Positions 43,901 through 52,192 of a stretch of 64,000 bases of DNA are shown here, one piece after another. The notes under the pieces were generated by a model. That model did no database searches and was not told the DNA's origin. It was given only the letters and a program-made list of their open reading frames with translations. The DNA is from Zygnema cylindricum (lineage: Eukaryota > Streptophyta > Zygnematophyceae > Zygnematales > Zygnemataceae), in contig JBBHKE010001902.1 of assembly GCA_037447655.1 (NCBI GenBank), positions 71,756 through 135,755 of the forward strand, written 5' to 3'. Both the position numbers and the translations under genes were made by a program. Numbering within the stretch: the first letter of the stretch is position 1; each line of letters opens with the position of its first letter.

Positions 43901-46489
43901 TTCCTAATAAAGTTTTCCTTAACAACTCCTTGTCAAATGCGTAATTATGTCTAGTAAAATTGTCTTAATGAGCAAAACTAAAACAAAAATTATGTGATAT
44001 GAAAGATATAGTGTGTGCATTCTTTGTATGTCGTGTTTGATGCCTTTTTTTTAAAAGATCATGGATTTTTATGGCTTGTCGAATAATATTCTTTCATATT
44101 TGTTGAACTATATTTACAGTCATATATATAACAACTACTTGAGCGGGACGATTACCACAGCCAACGGCCACCCAAATTGTTCCGAGTTACAAAACAATTG
44201 CTTATTTGACTCAAACCTCCCAAATGGGTGTGCACCCAACGAACAAAAAATAAAAAACGATTGTGACGCGTTTTGCAATGCGACCCAAAGTAGAGGCCCT
44301 TGTGGGGGAGGCGGTATTTGCTCTAAAGGGACAAACGGGCCATCATGTGCATGCAATGAAGGATACAACAATCAAGAGAGCAAATTCATTTGCAAATGTA
44401 TGTCCTATCTTGAAGGGATTTGCACTAGTAGTAAATTTCTTCTCTGAGCCATCAATGATTGAATTAGATATGTTTATCTAATTAAGTTGCAAATTACACT
44501 AGTAAAATTTAAATATTTGGATTAAACATTTAAGAATTAACCGAAACCTGAATATGTTTAAAAACTTATTAATGAACACTAGGACTATTATTTCGTAAAA
44601 ACGTTGAAAATACATAGTTTGAAATGATTTTTTAGAACCCCACTTTAAGATTTTTAAATCAAGAATTACAGGTTGGTTATGGATTTCTTCAAATCAATTG
44701 TTTTTGTAGCACAATAATACACTCGGCTAACATGTTTCACAGCTGGTTGGCATTATATTATTGGTCGGTGGAAAAGAAGCTGATAAATTGGACACAGGTT
44801 TTTTTTGAGCAAAAACGCACAGTAAGGAAACTAATGCTAAACCTCCAATTACAGGCAATAGTAGGGGTTACATATGAAGAAAAACTGGCAAGACATTTTT
44901 TCTTGTTTAAGTTTATTTAAACTAATTGAATCTGCGAATTCCTTCAAGGGGTATTATCTTTGCATGAACTGGAAACTTTAACAAAGAACCTAATGTTTTG
45001 CAAAAAACTACGAAAAATACAAGCTTATGTTACCTGTAGCTTAAAATAACCCTTCCCCATCAAAATAAAGTTGTTTGAAAAAATAACAATGCTTCAAATT
45101 CATTGCAGTAAGCCAGTCTTTTCAAAACGGAAAGTGTCAGATTTAATTTCAATATATATTATTTGCCTGATTTTAATTCAAGTCATATTCTCCACTCACC
45201 TCTCTCCCTTGGCTAAAACCTTTTATTCCAGCGGTCCAGCCCCCTCCAATGACTCCTGCTTCCGTGCCAGGAGTCCAGCCTACTCCAACACCTAGTCCAG
45301 GTTTGCTCGCTCTTCCGTGTATTCATTTCATATATTAAACGATGCAAAAAACATACAAAGTAATAAAAAATAATAAATAGGCATAACATAACCACCGCCT
45401 CATCATCTACCTCTCTCCTTAATTCTCGCTCCTCCCTTCTCCCTTCTCCCTCCTCCCTTTTTCCTCCTCATATTCTCCTCCTCCCCCCTCCCTCTTTCTT
45501 CCTCCTCCCACCTCCCTCCTCCCTCCTCCCTTTTCCCTCTTCCTTCTTCCCGCTTCCCGCCTCCCTCCTCTCCTCCCTCCCTTTTCCCGCCTCCCTCCCT
45601 CCTCCCTCCTCCCTAGTGCCGCCTATTTCCTCCCTCTTTCCTCCCTCCCTCCCTCCTCGCTCCTCCATCCTCCCTCCATCCTCCCTCCCGCCTTCCTCCA
45701 TTTTTCCTCCTCAAAACTCTTTGACGTATCATCTCTCTCCTCAACATCCCATAGGTCTCCGTTTTTAGCAACTATTTTTCAAAATTCTCAAGGAATTAAT
45801 TTTTTTTGTCTTTTTTTTCTAACAATGAAAACAATGGTTACGCATGAAAATAATGTGTTAAAATAACTATATTTAAATAATAGCTTAGATTTTTCGATAT
45901 ACATATGTAAACCTTCAAAGTATTATATTTTTGTTTGTGTCAAAATAATCATCAATTTTAAGTGAATATGCATTTGAAACCAAAAACTTTCAATATTGGC
46001 ATATAATACCCTAGACTTTACAAATACTTTAAAGAGAATGTACCCATACGCCTTTTTTTGTACTTAAAAAACGTTAATCATTCATATGCATGTTAGAAAA
46101 CACTTTCTTTTATATGTATATAAGCCAGTAAATAAGTAGAATGTGCATTTTGCTTTCCAATTATGTTGAAAATAATATTATTTTCCTTAACTTCCCAAAG
46201 AAACGTTTTCTAAATCCCTATAAAAAGTTAATCAAACTCCAAAAAATAAAAAATAAACTCTAAACATCTCTTAAAACTATGAGCGCGTGAAAAATCTACT
46301 CTATTTTTGTTCCCAGTTAAAACCCAAGGAAACATCGGAGCGATAATCCGAGGAGTAGTGGGAGCTGTTGTCGTCTTTTTGCTTATTGGTGGAGGTTTAT
46401 TTTTTGTACTCAAAAAGCATAAATATCCAGACAATAATCATGGGTTAGCAAAACCTTATGTTCGGCCTGATGAGGTCTCCGGGTCATAG
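16459..46489 (+). CDS. membrane-anchored papain-like (C1A) protein with Ser in place of catalytic Cys; 14 exons
   Basis: My exon model (16459-16644, 17463-17533, 18122-18182, 18396-18466, 18827-19131, 20182-20414, 20692-20823, 24216-24444, 24968-25694, 25847-26319, 29168-29308, 44161-44397, 45232-45300, 46317-46489) keeps one frame throughout, with GT-AG introns, for about 1035 residues. Order: signal peptide (about 1-30); CBM14/peritrophin-A-like module (about 111-167); papain domain (about 216-420); Pro-rich stalk (430-780); EGF-like modules (about 780-955); Pro/Thr spacer; transmembrane helix (991-1010); 25-residue tail. The papain core has Gln228, Ser234 where Cys25 of papain sits, His373 and Asn389, the arrangement of silicateins and Plasmodium SERA5. 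There is no I29 propeptide between the chitin-binding module and the core. It presumably acts at the cell surface or wall, as a serine-type hydrolase, a binding pseudoenzyme or a matrix scaffold; I cannot tell which. Exon 3 boundaries are the least certain. Confidence 0.82.
16645..17462 (+). other. intron 1 with degenerate CAATGTTC array
   Basis: 16720-17280 contains many copies of caatgttc and variants (atgttcaa, tcaatgt). This is the reverse complement of the word enriched upstream of exon 1 (16080-16310). The ORFs here are repeat translation. Confidence 0.7.
17463..17533 (+). CDS. protease-like gene exon 2
   Basis: Acceptor ttattaccgcag and donor cctcgcag|gtatgc. It encodes [13 protein letters not shown] followed by a polar stretch, in phase 0 to 2. 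The NCC(x)GK pattern recurs in exon 4 (NCCVGKDSG), suggesting a second, partial chitin-binding-type module or a duplicated exon. Confidence 0.65.
18122..18182 (+). CDS. protease-like gene exon 3 (boundaries tentative)
   Basis: Encodes a basic linker ([20 protein letters not shown]), with donor ataagaaaa|gtacgt in phase 0. Acceptor at 18121 (tccacaaag, branch-like cattaac 25 bases upstream) is chosen because it restores the phase from exon 2. A better-looking acceptor at 18074 (ctgcttcag) would give a longer exon that does not join exon 2 in frame. Confidence 0.45.
18396..18466 (+). CDS. protease-like gene exon 4: first half of CBM14 module
   Basis: Encodes [16 protein letters not shown] and a final Cys before donor tgtcg|gtacat, phase 0 to 2. 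Cys-x-Gly-Lys-x-x-Gly-x-(Y/F)-Ala-Asp is the usual opening of peritrophin-A (CBM14) domains, which bind chitin in animal proteins. Confidence 0.75.
18827..19131 (+). CDS. protease-like gene exon 5: rest of CBM14 module, linker, start of papain domain
   Basis: Joined to exon 4 at acceptor gaccaagcag it reads [10 protein letters not shown], then [17 protein letters not shown] and YVYC. This is the standard CBM14 cysteine spacing with the aromatic YY and F positions. An earlier AG at 18801 breaks phase. After a PPPPPP linker, [17 protein letters not shown] is the papain N-terminus carrying the oxyanion Gln. Donor gca|gtgagt, phase 1. Confidence 0.8.
19311..19514. mobile_element. foldback MITE (type B) in intron 5, 204 bp
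   Basis: Ends taaaccgtgaatcgtaatta and tttgattcacagagta. The internal arms gtctgtacacatttgtccaa and cgacatgtgtgtacggagga are complementary. The ends are more diverged than in other copies. Confidence 0.75.
20182..20414 (+). CDS. protease-like gene exon 6: active-site Ser and S2 loop
   Basis: Acceptor gtttgttttag. The junction codon gives [19 protein letters not shown]. Compared with papain Q-G-x-C-G-S-C-W-A-F, length is identical but the nucleophile Cys is Ser (TCT) and the two preceding residues are S-G. Helix and Cys63-like segment follow ([20 protein letters not shown]). Donor aact|gtaaga, phase 0. Confidence 0.88.
20692..20823 (+). CDS. protease-like gene exon 7
   Basis: Acceptor gatgtaacag; encodes [19 protein letters not shown] and [12 protein letters not shown], the conserved C1A stretch before the active-site His (plants commonly have AVANQPVSVAIDA). 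Phase 0 to 0, donor aattct|gtgagt. An alternative upstream start near 20646 would need a frameshift in the TTTT run at 20706-20709 and was not chosen. Confidence 0.8.
21340..21560. mobile_element. foldback MITE (type B) in intron 7, 221 bp
   Basis: Ends TACACCGTGTATCGCTATTA and its complement. Internal gtgcacggagaaaagatgtt pairs with aacatattttttccgtacat. Confidence 0.9.
22698..22920. mobile_element. foldback MITE (type B, opposite orientation) in intron 7, 223 bp
   Basis: Ends tacaccgtcaatcggtatca and gcgatacacggtgta with terminal TA. The centre is inverted relative to the 21340 and 6035 copies, showing insertion in either direction. Confidence 0.9.
22985..23225 (+). pseudogene. fragment of a retroelement reverse transcriptase
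   Basis: The frame reads [20 protein letters not shown], matching the PFGLxNAPxxFxxxM motif of Ty3/gypsy-like reverse transcriptases. Only this piece is left, inside intron 7 next to the type B MITE, and no catalytic YxDD block is visible. Confidence 0.5.
24216..24444 (+). CDS. protease-like gene exon 8: active-site His and Asn
   Basis: Acceptor tttttgtag. Encodes [12 protein letters not shown] (His373) and [18 protein letters not shown] (Asn389), both diagnostic C1A motifs. Thus only the nucleophile of the triad is changed. Then the domain ends near GVCNM and an unrelated tail begins. Donor caat|gtatgt, phase 1. Confidence 0.9.
24671..24873. mobile_element. MITE (type A) in intron 8, 203 bp
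   Basis: Ends TACACCGCGAATCGTTATTA and its perfect complement. It makes up about 40 percent of the 523-bp intron 8 and ends 95 bp before the exon 9 acceptor. Confidence 0.92.
24968..25694 (+). CDS. protease-like gene exon 9: proline-rich stalk
   Basis: Acceptor gtcatttccag; 242 codons. Runs such as [19 protein letters not shown] lead into a five-fold repeat of KLPPFPPS (24-bp DNA unit aaactacctccatttcctcc plus ttct, about 25480-25620). Such stalks resemble extensin-like wall regions. Donor acgtcc|gtaaca, phase 2. The 223-residue Gly-rich reading on the minus strand is its shadow. Confidence 0.75.
25847..26319 (+). CDS. protease-like gene exon 10: Pro-rich end and EGF-like module 1
   Basis: Acceptor gttgtctttag. 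About 110 Pro/Ser-rich residues are followed by a six-Cys EGF-like module ([29 protein letters not shown]). Phase 2 to 1, donor tacg|gtaagt. Confidence 0.78.
26662..28311. mobile_element. Harbinger-like element (1650 bp) carrying a minisatellite, in intron 10
   Basis: Perfect 16-bp terminal repeats GGGTGTGTGCCCATGT and complement, flanked by TTA (26659-26661 and 28312-28314). Subterminal catgtaaccgaaactttgaa matches the 14513-15206 element. Two thirds of the interior is a minisatellite; the rest (27830-28300) is a dispersed repeat. No transposase. Confidence 0.88.
26700..27780. repeat. 26-27 bp minisatellite, about 40 copies
   Basis: Units vary around ccccccaacactatttcctc followed by ccttctt. 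Because the unit lacks stops in several frames, it yields Pro/Phe/Leu-rich ORFs of 200-400 codons on the plus strand and Gly/Glu ones on the minus strand. These are not genes. Confidence 0.97.
28525..28716. repeat. perfect 96-bp tandem duplication
   Basis: Two adjacent copies starting aacttatgtgtttcgtacta (28525 and 28621) look identical, so the duplication is recent or maintained. Confidence 0.9.
29168..29308 (+). CDS. protease-like gene exon 11: EGF-like module 2
   Basis: Acceptor catgggttgcag; reads [17 protein letters not shown] and [16 protein letters not shown], ending TICSS. Six cysteines in EGF order. Phase 1 on both sides, typical of shuffled extracellular modules. Donor gttcag|gtaggc. 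Confidence 0.85.
29379..29844 (+). repeat. copia 5' LTR
   Basis: Begins TGTTGAAATACACTT and ends CACATTCAATA directly before the primer-binding site. The partner is the 3' LTR at 36233. Confidence 0.92.
29845..29860 (+). promoter_or_regulatory. copia primer-binding site complementary to tRNA-iMet anticodon arm
   Basis: GGTTATGGGCCTAGCC directly follows the LTR. Known eukaryotic initiator tRNA-Met has GGGCCCATAACC around its CAU anticodon. The first 11 bases here are its exact complement. This indicates an internal (half-tRNA) primer as described for Drosophila copia and yeast Ty5, not the usual tRNA 3' end. Confidence 0.75.
32567..33110. mobile_element. TA-flanked MITE, long variant (544 bp), nested in copia
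   Basis: Ends tacatcgcgtatcgttatta and taataacgattcgcggtgta with terminal TA. It splits the copia region between integrase and reverse transcriptase. The interior is AT-rich with gtacg words and no ORF. Confidence 0.85.
33119..33200. repeat. 40-bp tandem duplication in copia
   Basis: ggtcttcctttcgacaaatt plus tacttccacgtcct is repeated at 33119 and 33159, just right of the nested MITE. Confidence 0.8.
34001..35273. mobile_element. solo LTR (1273 bp) nested in copia reverse transcriptase
   Basis: Begins TGTTGTTCTTTGG and ends CCAAAAACAACA, a TG...CA element with inverted tips. Both sides carry the 5-bp duplication AAAGG (33996-34000 and 35274-35278). Removing it rejoins the copia reading between SIHQVKG and [11 protein letters not shown]. 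No coding potential, so it is a solo LTR or a small LTR-like element of another family. Confidence 0.88.
36233..37651 (+). repeat. copia 3' LTR, split by a hAT-type insertion
   Basis: Matches the 5' LTR from tgttgaaatacac up to ttgtcttttcta (36613) and again from 37560 (cttttctatcttggcc) to ctcattcaata. Confidence 0.92.
36614..37559. mobile_element. hAT-type non-autonomous element (946 bp) inside the copia 3' LTR
   Basis: Inverted ends CATAGATGTC (left) and GACATCTATG (right), extended to about 17 bp with two mismatches. The 8-bp target duplication CTTTTCTA lies at 36606-36613 and 37560-37567, and the 5' LTR shows the unbroken site. 8 bp is the hAT signature. The interior holds a type C MITE-like block (about 36810-37410) ending aatagcgattcaccgtgta. 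Confidence 0.9.
37844..38504 (-). repeat. LARD LTR (661 bp)
   Basis: Partner of the LTR at 41029. The two share gtacacgacgtttacaaaag, gtgacggttcg and the end gtagttcaaca. Confidence 0.9.
41007..41028 (-). promoter_or_regulatory. LARD primer-binding site, tRNA-iMet anticodon-arm type
   Basis: On the minus strand GGTTATGGGCC then ACACCATGCTC follows the LTR directly. The plus strand (gagcatggtgtggcccataa, then cc) is almost the 5' half of plant initiator tRNA-Met around the anticodon (GCGTGGTGGGCCCATAACC), with one extra base and two changes. Same primer type as the neighbouring copia element. Confidence 0.75.
41029..41731 (-). repeat. LARD LTR with internal 44-bp duplication
   Basis: About 42 bp longer than its partner because ggacggcaaagttaaggaca and the following bases are duplicated (41350-41395 and 41400-41440). 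Confidence 0.88.
41737..44160 (+). other. right part of intron 11
   Basis: AT-rich non-coding DNA. 42840-43200 is an ataata/aataaa degenerate tract; 43840-43880 is a short (TATA)n tract. No exon or element boundary recognised. The intron ends at gattaccacag (44160), chosen over tatttacag (44119) because only the former keeps phase 1. Confidence 0.6.
44161..44397 (+). CDS. protease-like gene exon 12: Cys-rich and EGF-like module 3
   Basis: Reads [54 protein letters not shown] and FICKC. The second half is a six-Cys EGF-like module; the first is an extra Cys-rich segment. Phase 1 to 1, donor caaat|gtatgt. Confidence 0.8.
45232..45300 (+). CDS. protease-like gene exon 13: short Pro/Thr spacer
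   Basis: 23 codons ([20 protein letters not shown]) between acceptor tattccag and donor gtccag|gtttgc, phase 1 to 1. A juxtamembrane stalk. Confidence 0.7.
45415..45720. repeat. CT-rich tract in intron 13
   Basis: Imperfect ctccctcctcccttttccc units. ORFs on the minus strand (Gly/Glu/Arg) are artefacts. Confidence 0.9.
46317..46489 (+). CDS. protease-like gene exon 14: transmembrane helix, tail and stop
   Basis: Acceptor tgttcccag. [12 protein letters not shown] leads to a 20-residue hydrophobic helix ([20 protein letters not shown]) with GxxxG-like spacing, then the KKHK stop-transfer signal and a 21-residue cytosolic tail ending VSGS before TAG at 46487. The phase closes exactly with all upstream exons, supporting a type I membrane protein. 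Confidence 0.85.
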
Positions 46490-47410
46490 ACCAGAATTGC
46501 CCCACCTCCTTGTCTACCTCCTATGTTGAGAAAGTAAAATTTTGATTGAAACATGCAGCTTCATATGCAAAGAAAAAGAGTGATAGATGAAAACTAATTG
46601 TCAAATGAGAGTTTCAAATCTAGAGACCAAGAGAATCCAAGGAAACCTTTGACAGATAAGTTTAAGTTGTCAACTGTAGTAATGGCTTTTAAGTCAATGC
46701 GATGGTCATATTTTAACTTTTCAAGTGCAACGATGGATGTTTAGACAATAGGTTGTTTGTATTTTAACTAGCAATGTTTCCCCGCAATTAAAAATTCCTA
46801 AAACAACTTTGTCGGGTTCTATGAAGCATTTACTTTAATCTTTTGTGAGTTTTGCTTTTTATTTGTACCGTAGTAGAAACAATAGTTTTATTTCTTTTGG
46901 TTGGCTTGGAAAACACTTAGCATGTGGGTTTGTGTTATTTGCTTTTTGTGTGTCAGCATTGTTTCTAAGATCCATTTAGACATTGATCCATATAGACGAA
47001 TGTTAGTGGCACACAACCAAAGGTGTTCGGATAAAATGAGGCAATTTTTATCCCAACTTGTTAGTAGGGAAGGAAAAGAGCTACCGTAAATATTTGTTGA
47101 TGATGTAAGGAGCATCTGAGAGTTTGGGTGGGAATGTTGCATATGTTATTTCTTAGTCTTGTGCTATCCAGTTTAAGATAAACATGAAAAATGCGGGAAC
47201 ATGAAAAATGCGCGCAGTTGTCATGCTACAACTCGTGGGTAGCAAACGCGCGTATGCTACATTAATTGAGGGTACTGACAGATCTACACGAAAGCGTAGT
47301 TTGTTCAAAATTAACGTTCAGTGCAATGCATAGCTGTACCACAGCGATCCAGTACCGCAAGCGTATTGCGGATGTCATGCCGCATCGCGTCGGCTGCTCG
47401 CGCGCACGTT
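46490..47410. other. 3' flank of the protease-like gene
   Basis: Presumed 3' UTR, then AT-rich DNA. No canonical AATAAA close to the stop. Small ORFs at 46888-47142 on both strands resemble nothing I know. Confidence 0.4.
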
Positions 47411-47650
47411 ATCATGCACGCACGCGCAGTATTTTGCACGCACGCTAGTATTTCTCACGCACGCGTAGTATTTCTCACACACGCGCAGTATTTCTCACGC
47501 ACGCGCGGTATTCTGCACGCACGAGCGGTATTCTGTATGCACGCGCAGTTTAAGGCATGCACGCTCAGTTTTATGCATGCACGCGCGGTTTTATGCATGC
47601 ACGCAGGATTTTGGCACGCGCGCATAATTTTTGTTCGCACGTACAATTTA
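47411..47650. repeat. 24-27 bp GCACGCACGCG minisatellite, about 9 copies
   Basis: Units such as cacgcacgcgcagtatttct recur with drift (cggtattctg, cagttttatg). The word tttcgtgcg continues in degenerate form to about 47840. Confidence 0.92.
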
Positions 47651-47659
47651 ATTTCGATT

Positions 47660-49977
47660 CATATTTTCACTTTTTCGTTGAAAGGTACTAATTTCGTGCG
47701 ATATGTTTTATTTCGTGCGTAGGTACACAATTTTCAAAGCTGGATGCGAAACATCGTTTGGGCGATGTGACGCAATTTCGAGTATTTCGTGCTAGACCTT
47801 TTATTTCGTGCAGTATTTATCGTTTCGTGCGTATGCACGCGATTGCGGGAGTATCGACGCAAAGTATCGTTTGGAGACGTATCGCGACTTCCGAGCAACG
47901 CTTCGATATATCATATTTTATTTAAGTCGCGAACCCATGTATGTTCGCACATACATGTAGTTAGGGAGGGTTTTTACTCTCGGACGGTGGATTTTGTCAG
48001 GCGTATGGCAGACGATGTTGGCCGCCTATTGGCCAACATCTTTAGTAGTTTCATGCATGTAAAGTAGACTAGACGTAGGCTAATTTTGCTTAGGCCTAGC
48101 GTAGCTCTTACATAGCCTAATTCTCAGACTTAGAGAATTTAGCTTTTGGACAAGAATTTTCTCTTGGCAGCGGAGCTTTTCTCTTGCTCTCACTCTCACC
48201 GATTACCCACGTGTCTTTCTTCTCCTTGCTAGCTAGCTGTAGAGGCTAGATAGAGTAAGACTATTCTCCTTGTTTTTCTGCCCTCGTTTTTAATCCACAC
48301 GGCCTAAGGCCACGTCCGGAAGGTTTCCCTCCAAAGTTTGTCATTTGGTGGAAGTGTGAGATTGGCGATCGTGAGGGAGCACATCTGGACCTTGCTGTGC
48401 CTTCCTCGGGCAGCTTGACGGTTTGGTTGTGTTGTGTGTGTCTTGTTTGTATTTCGGTTGGCTTGAAAGGAGTGTGTTTTTGATCGGATTTGGATTTTCC
48501 CTTATTCCGGTTGGAATATTTCTTGCTTTGCTGTCGTAACGAGATAACTCTTGTAGAGAATGTGATAAAGACCAGAGAGCCTAGTGGCTACCTCCTGGCT
48601 TAGCATTCGAATTATTGGGTCCACTTCACTCTAGGGGAGTATTCTTCCCTTTTCTCTCTTTGGGTCATTTCCCCCTTTATTCTTTCTCATGGTGTATATG
48701 TTTTTCTCTTTCTCATTCATTTTTCGTTTGTATATATGGTTGTCCACATGACTTTGCTCGTTGTGATGCATGTTCCATCTTTCTGGTCTCTCATGCACGA
48801 CACAGACTCGTTTTATATAGACATTTGAATTTTGCGAGAAAATCGTGGTTGTCAATTCGCCGCATTTCGGAATCCCTAGGTTCGGACGACCAATCATACG
48901 TAAGGAGTGTTCCAATGTGATAAAGTAGTGCGTGTTTTTTTCTCCAAATTACAGTACGCCGCGAGTAAATTTCCTACCGTACAAAAAGGTTGTAAAAACC
49001 ACATTATAATGAACTTTATCTTGATACTATGAATGTACTCCAAGTCCGGCGTCTTTTGTTCTCTATTGAACGTTTTCCTCCCGAACCATTGGCATACGAT
49101 TCGAGCTTATCAAAAAAGTTACCTAAAATCAGCTCGCAAATTTATGTTATTTAAAGTTTCTCTTGAGCAAGTGATATATAACGTTAATGCACGTGCCACA
49201 CGAAGCACGAGGGGGAGTACTTGTTACGCTCATGTATGGACAAAAAATTGCAAGGGTCTCGGAACTCTACTTGGATTCATGAGTCTTTATCAAAAGTCTA
49301 CGCCGTCGTCGCCTTTCCCTCTCCCTCTCACACTACCAATCCTATCTGACACTTCTTGGAATGAAACACAAAAAAGTGATATGAAATGAAAGAGATATAA
49401 AAAATTGTCTTTCTGATTACAATTTTATGGCATGTCGCGTGATAAAAGAAAAAAAAAATGGGAAACCATGGTCCAAAGTTTTGGAATTAGTGATGTCAAC
49501 ATTGTCATAAGTGAACAAAACATCATAGTGTCACAAAATTTTCACAAAAAACTAAACTTCTACAAACGTCGTTAGCTATGTTGACGTCACCAATTGTTAA
49601 AGTTTTGTAGTCAACTGCAAGGGTCAAGAGTTGAACCCACGTTTACGACCATCACATTTCAAAGTAGTAATTTTATTTTGTGTCACTGGAACGCAAAGTA
49701 ATACCTCAAAGAATCGGGTACATAGGCAACCCCCCTAACTACTGTGTTTCGACGCCTTTCATCCATAAATACGGAAAGAAAAAGTAGCACCATTGTTTGT
49801 AAGGCATTGCTGCAGGTAAATACTTGGGCAACCAACCAAACGTTTCTATATGAGAGTAGATGTTCGTTGTTACGGAAGTATTAACGCTCGAGATGCCTTC
49901 GGGACTTCTCGATTACTTCGAAAAAATCTAGTGTAAGGAAGTGTGTAGTTTGTACATGTTCGGTAGGTACTGTACAC
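47660..49977. other. unassigned intergenic DNA and dispersed repeats
   Basis: 47940-48920 has a composition unlike its surroundings (CT/GT-rich, fewer poly-A runs) and could be an LTR-type element; no paired ends were found. 49160-49740 resembles the 13.2-13.6 kb repeats (ccgtcgtcgcctttccctct), ending in a Harbinger-like tip ggtacataggcaaccccc. Confidence 0.4.
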
Positions 49978-50198
49978 TACACCGTGTATCGCTATTAATG
50001 TTAATAACTTTTTTGACGCTTAAAACATCTTTTCTCCGTACACACTTGTTCTATTTTCACATGGAGACCGCCAATCGGAAGGTGGGAATCTTGGCTTTTA
50101 ATCGCAACCGTCAGATCCATAATACGTCAAACTTGTGCGGAGAAAAGATGTTTTAAGTGGCAAAAAAAACATTAACACTAATAGCGATACACAGTGTA
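49978..50198. mobile_element. foldback MITE (type B), 221 bp
   Basis: Ends TACACCGTGTATCGCTATTA and tagcgatacacagtgta. The arms cttttctccgtacacacttg and caaacttgtgcggagaaaag pair. Confidence 0.9.
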
Positions 50199-51690
50199 CT
50201 TTACCTATAGTGGAGAGGTTTGGTCCAGGGGGGATGTACGGAAAAAGCGTGCATCCCCGCCGCCCTGTGCTGCGATTGGATGGGTTGACCAAAAAAGAAA
50301 TTTAAGGTTCATACGAACAAATATGTACAGAAGGTAAGATGGGAGGTGATTTTTATGATTGTCTCTTGCAGCCTTTACGCTTCTATGTTTTTTTTCTCTC
50401 CCTCTCCCTCCCCCTCTCCCTCCCCCTCTCTCTCCCCTTTTCCCTCCCTCTCTCCTCTCCCCGTTTTCCCCTCTTACCGTTAGTCGACGTACACGAAAAG
50501 TACCGATCGATACCCGAATGTGGGGTGCACCCACTCGAAATAACTAAGAAAAATGGACTCACTAGCAACGATATCCGGGCAAGTGCCGCGCATAAACAAC
50601 CACTGAGAATGGGCCCAGATTCAAATCTTAGCCAGCTCACAAATTCCTCTACGGAATTGTCCACTCTATCCCTCTATTCTACGAATATTAACACCCTCTC
50701 CTCTCCTCTCCTCCCCTCTCCCTTTAACTCTATTTCGTTCTCGGCCCCCAAAGCAATCTCTCGGGATCTCAAAAAAAAAAAAACTAAAAAAAAATCCACT
50801 AAACCCGGATCTCAAAAAAAAAAAAACTAAAAATAAATCCACTAAACCCCCAAAAAATACCAAAATATTTCAAATCTTACCCTCCGTTTTACACACTTTT
50901 ATTTTTTTTAATCTCATTTCCCTCCTGCTACCTCCCAATTTCTCTCCCTCGACCTCCCTATTTCTCTCAGCCCACCTCCCCAATTTTTCTCTCTACCCCC
51001 TGAAAAACAGGTTATGAGACGTTTCTAAACTCGCTCGAAATCTAACCAATCGCCAAAATCCGAAAGGCAAATTTACAAAACCGATGGATGAAAATATCGT
51101 AATAGTTAGGTTGCATCTGGTTCAATCTAAACCTAGCCGAGTGCTACGTGTCAAAATATGACCCTTTTTTAGTTGAACAAAAGTATAATCATCCGTACTC
51201 TCAACTTCGCCAGCCCAAAATTACATTTTTCCACAACGATTTTGTGGGGACTTTTTTTTTGGTTTTTTTTCATGGAATATTTTTCAAATTTCTTTTGCGC
51301 CTTGAACAAAATTGGACAGCGACATGTTAGTGACATGGCCACTGATAGCTAAGTAAAAATCCCACTTGACGAAACCTGAAGTAAAGATGACCTCGTAAAT
51401 TTGGTCCCAATCAGTTGCGATGCGTCGCCGCAAAGCGTGGTGAAGCATCGCATTTTGAAGCGTGGCAAGCATCACAAATTAAAGCGTGGGGAAGCGTCGC
51501 AAAATTTCGACAGATTGTGGATGGAGCAGAAGTGCATAACAATAACAGAAGATCAGGTGTATAAGACCAATATATTGGCGATAAATGGCTTTGTTATCTA
51601 GTAGATATAGCGAAACATAATATCGATTATTGTTAAGCAAGGGAAAAACATATGTCGAATGTGCTTAAAAAGCTACCTATATACAAACAC
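50199..51690. other. non-coding; CT-rich and short tandem repeats
   Basis: 50395-50460 is ctccctctccc repeat. 50765-50850 holds two copies of ggatctcaaaaaaaaaaaaa plus ctaaaaa. 51420-51495 has a 24-bp repeat around aagcgtggggaagcgtcgca (three copies). No gene seen. Confidence 0.6.
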
Positions 51691-52192
51691 TACATTGTGA
51701 ATCGCTAATAGTGTGAAGCGTTTATTAGTGTTGGGAATAAAATAATGTTATTAACGTTATTTAGGTCTAAGGGTCTAAATGAAACAAAACGCCATTTGTT
51801 ATCAACACACAACACTACTTTATCCACACATGTCAATGATGTAGAAGCTTTAATCTCTATTCATGTAATTGACATTCGAACATGTGAGAACACGTTCACG
51901 CTATTTTTCCTCGTCTTTATTACTGTAGATCAAGCTTGAGTCGACGCCACTCACTTCCGCGTGTCGACGTTATTATTTGATATTGTTTTTTGTATCAATA
52001 TGAGAAATCAACATAGGATCTAACACATAGTTTACATTACACTAGTCACACACATGTATTGTGATTGACGTTATTTACAAGCGTGTTGTTAAAGTGTAAG
52101 AAAATTGGCAATATTAATTTTGTGCTAGGTCCAACAATTTGTAATCTAGGAGCGTCGAGACAGTGTAATTTGTACTAACGATTCACAGAGTA
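51691..52192. mobile_element. TA-flanked MITE (type C), 502 bp
   Basis: Ends tacattgtgaatcgctaata and ctaacgattcacagagta. The inside (acatgtgagaacacgttc, gtcgacgcc) is the reverse complement of blocks at 37150-37290 and 60050-60160, defining a longer third subtype. Confidence 0.8.

Noticed and set aside
48000-48900. Possible solo LTR
   Set aside because: Composition is suggestive, but no TG...CA ends with a matching 5-bp duplication could be found.
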